Shown here one piece after another: positions 60,604-64,000 of a DNA stretch of 64,000 nt; positions within the stretch are counted from its first letter, which is position 1; each line of letters opens with the position of its first letter. Under the pieces are notes generated by a model, which worked only from the letters and a program-made list of their open reading frames with translations, was not told the DNA's origin and did not search any database. Location of the stretch: positions 38,566 to 102,565 of the forward strand of contig NZ_WTLB01000010.1 in NCBI RefSeq assembly GCF_011378855.1. The letters are read 5' to 3'. The stretch comes from Pseudoalteromonas sp. Z1A8 (GTDB lineage Bacteria; Pseudomonadota; Gammaproteobacteria; Enterobacterales; Alteromonadaceae). The position numbers were made by a program, and so were the translations under genes.

Positions 60604-60680
60604 CTATAAGTAAATCTTACTTTACTTATAGGCAGTAAAATAAAACCCAACCCCATAAGTAAAGCATAAATTACTTATGG
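60604..60680. promoter_or_regulatory. Two palindromes upstream of the 64-aa gene
   Basis: CTATAAGTAAA-TCTTAC-TTTACTTATAG (60604-60631), a perfect 11-bp dyad, and CCATAAGTAA-AGCATAAA-TTACTTATGG (60653-60680), a perfect 10-bp dyad. They share the core ATAAGTAA / TTACTTAT. The likely role is as operators for the gene at 60346-60540; the gap between them and its start is about 60 bp. Confidence 0.6.
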
Positions 60681-60723
60681 TAAGTTAATGACATTTTGAG
60701 CTTAATAGCCAAGCTAAACACCT

Positions 60724-60790
60724 GTAGGCGCCCAGCTTGCTCGCGCGAAAAGCGTAGCTTTTAAATTGTAAGTGGGAGTTTACCTCGCAT
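60724..60790. repeat. REP pair before the NERD gene
   Basis: GTAGG-headed plus copy 60724-60746, then a degenerate plus copy with GTAAG at 60768-60790. Confidence 0.75.
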
Positions 60791-60866
60791 TTTTTGAACT
60801 TAAGCAGTATTATTATTCGGTACTTCAATGATATTCTAAGCAAATACATGATTGAAAGGACGCCTC

Positions 60867-61871
60867 ATGATTCTAAAAGATAAAACCCTCATCAGCAGCA
60901 ACTCGGCTAAAATACAAGCAGGTCAAAAGCAAGAACTCGACATTGCCTTTTATTTACGCCGCGCCTTTAAAGATCATAGTCAGGTATTTGTGTTTAACGA
61001 TGTGAAATTTAAACACAATGGCGAAACCGCACAAATAGACCACCTAATCGCATACACCTATGGCTTTATTCTTATCGAATCTAAAAGCATTACAGGGGAA
61101 GTAACGATTAATGAACATCAAGAATGGAGTCGCAGTTATCGCGGTAACTGGCAAGGTATGCCATCGCCAATAAAACAGGTTGAATTACAACTAGAACTAT
61201 TAAAAAGCCTAATGCGCGACAATGCACCTAACTTACTCACTAAATTATTTGGCAAACTGCAACAGGGGTTTGGTGGCAGAGAGTGGCATAGTATTTGTGC
61301 CATATCGAGCAACGCCATTATTAACCGAAAAAACACACCAAAAGCAATTGAAGATCGATTGGTTAAATCAGAATTTATAACTGATAAATTACTCGAAATA
61401 ATGAAGCTTCCTGCGTCTAAACCTAATGCGTTTCACCTTTTTACAACAAACGTTCGACCGTGGTTCAGTGAAGAAACACTCGATAGAATTTGCCAATTTA
61501 TTTTAGAGCAAAATATATCGCCTAACTTACAAGAGCCTTCATATGTATCTGCGGAAATAAGCGAACCAGAATCTGTTTACGATGATACTTTAATCGCTTC
61601 TGAGCAAACCATTACTGAACAAGTAAAACCTAAAACTGATCTAATCAAAGAGATAACATTAGCTTGTAAGCAATGTAATAGCTCGAGTAATTTACAGCCT
61701 CTTTCTGGACGCTATGGTTACTTTGTAAAATGCGGTAATTGCAATGCAAATACGCCAATGAAATCACCATGCCCTAAGTGCTCAAGCACTAATACTAAAA
61801 CAAGCAAACGTAAAGAAAATTACTCTTTAGTGTGCAAAGATTGTGAGACAAGTATGCCTATTAAGCTTTAG
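60867..61871 (+). CDS. NERD-domain nuclease-related protein with zinc ribbons
   Basis: 334 aa from the ATG at 60867, with AAAGGA upstream; a TTG at 60852 lies five codons earlier. The NERD domain (residues about 10-130) shows QAGQKQELDIAFYLRRAF, VKFKHNGETAQIDHLIAYTY and GFILIESKSITGEV; the QIDH and ESK match the PD-(D/E)XK-like core of the family. The end has three C4 zinc ribbons of topoisomerase type: CKQCNSSSNLQ, CGNCNANTPMKSPCPKC and VCKDCETSMPIKL. Similar proteins accompany defence and DNA-processing genes. Function unknown. Confidence 0.92.
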   Translation: MILKDKTLISSNSAKIQAGQKQELDIAFYLRRAFKDHSQVFVFNDVKFKHNGETAQIDHLIAYTYGFILIESKSITGEVTINEHQEWSRSYRGNWQGMPSPIKQVELQLELLKSLMRDNAPNLLTKLFGKLQQGFGGREWHSICAISSNAIINRKNTPKAIEDRLVKSEFITDKLLEIMKLPASKPNAFHLFTTNVRPWFSEETLDRICQFILEQNISPNLQEPSYVSAEISEPESVYDDTLIASEQTITEQVKPKTDLIKEITLACKQCNSSSNLQPLSGRYGYFVKCGNCNANTPMKSPCPKCSSTNTKTSKRKENYSLVCKDCETSMPIKL

Positions 61872-61876
61872 CACTT

Positions 61877-62028
61877 GTAGGTGCGATTTTACATCGCACT
61901 TTCTCTTTAGTAACTAGCTCTTTAGTAACTAACTCATTACCCCAATCAACGCTACAAAGCTCACCCAAACACCTGCTGGCGCCAAGTTTGCTCGCGCGAA
62001 AAGCCGTAGGCGGGAGTTTACCTCGCGC
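61877..62028. repeat. REP cluster after the NERD gene
   Basis: Plus copy 61877-61899, a degenerate copy near 61973-61996 and a plus copy 62006-62028. The stretch CTCTTTAGTAACTA... between them occurs also near 57030 and 63850, so the repeat unit is larger than a single hairpin. Confidence 0.75.
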
Positions 62029-62454
62029 TTTTGGTTTGTAATTTAATTTACTTATATCGCATTGGCGATGGCAACCAAGGGGCGGTCTTCTTCAAATAAG
62101 CTCTGCTGCTAATAATTCATCCCTGAAGCCGGGTTCCTGTCAGCATCCATGCTTCCACTTCCTCAAGCTGCAAAGCTACGCTTTGGTCATTCGTCACCCA
62201 CAGCGCCACTCAATTTCACTTATCTTTAAACACTAAATTAATATGAACGTAAACGCGATGAAAGCACATCCATGTGCAAGCATCGTTTTTAAAAAGATTA
62301 AGCACTTGGTGTTTGCCGAGAATAGAATTCTGTTTTGATAGCTCATCGATAAGTAAAGGTTAGTTTAAAAAATTGAGGCTTGGGTATTGCTAAATGATTT
62401 GAGTATAATAGGCTAATATAATTAAAAATGTAGCAGGGTTAAAGGTAACTTAAA
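62029..62454. other. Gap of about 0.43 kb without a recognised gene
   Basis: No ORF or RNA gene recognised. It holds GAAGCATGGATGCTT-like palindromic pieces on the reverse strand (near 62140-62155) and a stretch that may be another dispersed repeat. The SEC-C gene promoter should lie near its right end; TATAAT is seen at 62405-62410. Confidence 0.35.
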
Positions 62455-63453
62455 ATGGCACCAGGAAGAAACGATCCTTGTTTTTGCGGCAGCAGTAAAA
62501 AATATAAACACTGCTGTATGGATAATATATCAAAACAGCATACCTCAATATTTGACGATATAACTCAAACTGTAGCAATGAGCCCCGAGCTAAGCCTTGA
62601 TGAACTAAACCTTGTAGTACAGCATAAAAATACAGAGCGTAATAATAAAGCTAATGCTGACTTTGCAGGGCTTTCGCCAGCCCAAATGCACAATTGGATA
62701 TACGCCCCCTTTAGCGAACTGGAAGGCGTTATAATTAATACTCCAGTTGATTTATCAACGTCCCCTGTAATGTGTTATTTAGCGTTGATTATTGACGAAG
62801 CCATGCAGCAAGGTGGTTCATTTAAAACAACAAGCAAAGGCAACTTACCAGCTAAATTAGTAAAACAAGCTACAGAGTTACTCCCTAAATTTGCAGTCGC
62901 CGAATACTCTACCCCGGTTAGTATTAATGAGTTTGCTGGTAGTAATGAAGATAAGTTTAATGCGCTACATTACACACGTATTTTAGCGATCGCAGCAGGC
63001 ATTATTTACAATAAAAGTGGGCGTTTACATATAAAAAAGACAGCGCAAAAGCAGTATCAAACTCATGGTCTTAAAGCCTTTTATTTACCTATGTTCGAAG
63101 CTGCAACCACAAAATATAATTGGGCTTACTTCGACAGCTTTCCCGATGATATAGATTTACGTGATTTTTGGGTATTCATGCTTTGGCGAGTACAAAGCCA
63201 CGGTTCGATTGAAAGGTTAATTGAAGAAGTAGCTACCGCATTCCCAGATTTACTACTGCAACTTACGCCTAATGAATATCATGATTCAAAAAGTCTACTG
63301 GGCTTATTAATAGAATCTCGATTTATAAATCGCTGCTTACAGTTTTGGGGATTCATTAGCGTTGATCCAAAGCGATTCAGCAATGGTAAACCAATACCAA
63401 TAAAAGCAGAGATGCTGCCTTTATTAACGAAAACCTTTCAGTTCACAATTTAG
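62455..63453 (+). CDS. SEC-C motif protein, otherwise unknown
   Basis: 332 aa. It begins with a SEC-C zinc motif, GRNDPCFCGSSKKYKHCC (CxC...CC with the usual DPCxCGSxxKxKxCC pattern), as found at the SecA and YecA ends. The rest is helical with no recognised family: AEYSTPVSINEFAGSNEDKF, FDSFPDDIDLRDFWVFMLWR. No signal peptide. A single gene at the end of the REP region; the SEC-C motif may bind ribosomes or a partner protein, by family knowledge. Confidence 0.85.
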   Translation: MAPGRNDPCFCGSSKKYKHCCMDNISKQHTSIFDDITQTVAMSPELSLDELNLVVQHKNTERNNKANADFAGLSPAQMHNWIYAPFSELEGVIINTPVDLSTSPVMCYLALIIDEAMQQGGSFKTTSKGNLPAKLVKQATELLPKFAVAEYSTPVSINEFAGSNEDKFNALHYTRILAIAAGIIYNKSGRLHIKKTAQKQYQTHGLKAFYLPMFEAATTKYNWAYFDSFPDDIDLRDFWVFMLWRVQSHGSIERLIEEVATAFPDLLLQLTPNEYHDSKSLLGLLIESRFINRCLQFWGFISVDPKRFSNGKPIPIKAEMLPLLTKTFQFTI

Positions 63454-63615
63454 TGGTTAAAGGCATATTTGGTCCCTCCCGAATATGCCTCGTTGATAAC
63501 ACAACCAAAATACCCTGTTTAAAGTAGCCTCATTTATACATATAGCAGGCTGGGGGCTGTTACTGTTAACTAAAGCGTTTCAGTAATTAAAACTTAGAGA
63601 GCAAAATTACGCCAT

Positions 63616-63846
63616 GTGGGATATAAAACTCCACCTACATAAATTTATACACCGGAAACGTAGGCACAAATTTTTATAGCGCTCATGCAACAACACTTTT
63701 TATCACCAAGGGCACAGAGCTGCGGCTCGCTACACCTAGAACAATAATTCACTTTTCTGTGGTAAAAAATGTATTTAAAAGCGAGGTATAAAACCTCACC
63801 TACCAAACGTAAGCACCAACCCCGCAGGTGCGATTTTACATCGCAC
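63616..63846. repeat. REP cluster at the right edge
   Basis: Degenerate copies: minus 63616-63638 and plus 63660-63682. Better copies: minus 63781-63803 and a plus copy 63824-63846, whose head is GCAGG. The adjoining ACAATAATTCA... stretch near 63740 repeats that near 56709. No gene is seen from 63454 to the window end. Confidence 0.7.
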
Positions 63847-64000
63847 TTTCTCTTTAGTAACTAGCTCTTTAGTAACTAGCTCATTACCTCAATCAACAAG
63901 CAAAGCCCGCCTAAACACCTGTAGATACCATCTCTCATTTTAAGCTTCAAGGTCGTATTTAACTTTCTTGGAGCTTAAACGCTTCTTGGTTTTTTATTAC

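Noticed and set aside
55345..63846. CRISPR-like array from the many repeated units
   Set aside because: The repeats vary in orientation and spacing, are hairpins with GTAG heads and are separated by genes; there are no uniform spacers and no cas genes.

Overview
The window looks like a chromosomal segment of a marine gammaproteobacterium of the Alteromonadales, most probably Pseudoalteromonas. The reasons are a low, roughly 40% GC content, the conserved order ndk - rlmN - pilF-like - rodZ - ispG - hisS - yfgM - bamB - der, and short palindromic repeats with ATACCCAA-type ends that I remember from this order. The genus is inference from memory; no search was run. I saw no rRNA, tRNA, CRISPR array or intact transposase gene.

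Region 1 (1-9.6 kb) is an accessory, defence-type island. It holds the end of an unknown gene, hsdR of a type I restriction system and a YgjP-like metallopeptidase. Next comes a divergent cassette of an XRE repressor, a 172-aa protein and a DEAD/DEAH-type helicase, whose promoter is bracketed by two palindromic operators. Then follow an orphan coiled-coil membrane protein, a truncated reverse-strand hsdM, an unknown ORF and an XRE remnant. Region 2 (9.6-12.6 kb) has a LysR regulator convergent with an EamA transporter, a tiny ORF abutting a perfect hairpin, a Gre-C/Rnk-like protein and a 30-aa basic protein.

Region 3 (12.6-25.1 kb) is core genome: trhP, ndk, rlmN, a pilF-like gene with a C-terminal LysM extension, rodZ, ispG, a 263-bp MITE-like element, hisS, yfgM, bamB and der. 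Region 4 (25-31 kb) has DUF4202, DUF885, a DASH cryptochrome, and a YeiH-type exporter divergent from its LysR regulator. At 31.2-33.2 kb lies a three-gene reverse-strand cassette (GHKL ATPase, STAS-like DUF4325 protein, membrane protein) that may be a signalling or defence module.

Region 5 (33-55 kb) mixes housekeeping and accessory genes: a thioredoxin-like lipoprotein, two separate glutathione-transferase/MDR oxidoreductase pairs, an AbiE-like toxin-antitoxin pair with strong operator palindromes, anmK, a GNAT, an MCP, a YkgJ-type protein, a RecQ-like helicase, NDH-2, an unknown membrane-anchored protein and a DUF2235 hydrolase.

Region 6 (55.3-64 kb) is saturated with about 25 GTAG-headed REP-like hairpins arranged as BIMEs. 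They lie between a Fic protein, an MntA/HepT toxin-antitoxin pair, a metalloprotease-like operon, a NERD protein and a SEC-C protein. A second 46-47 bp palindromic repeat flanks fic on both sides. The two most promising undescribed systems are the XRE/172-aa/helicase cassette and the GHKL/STAS-like/membrane cassette.
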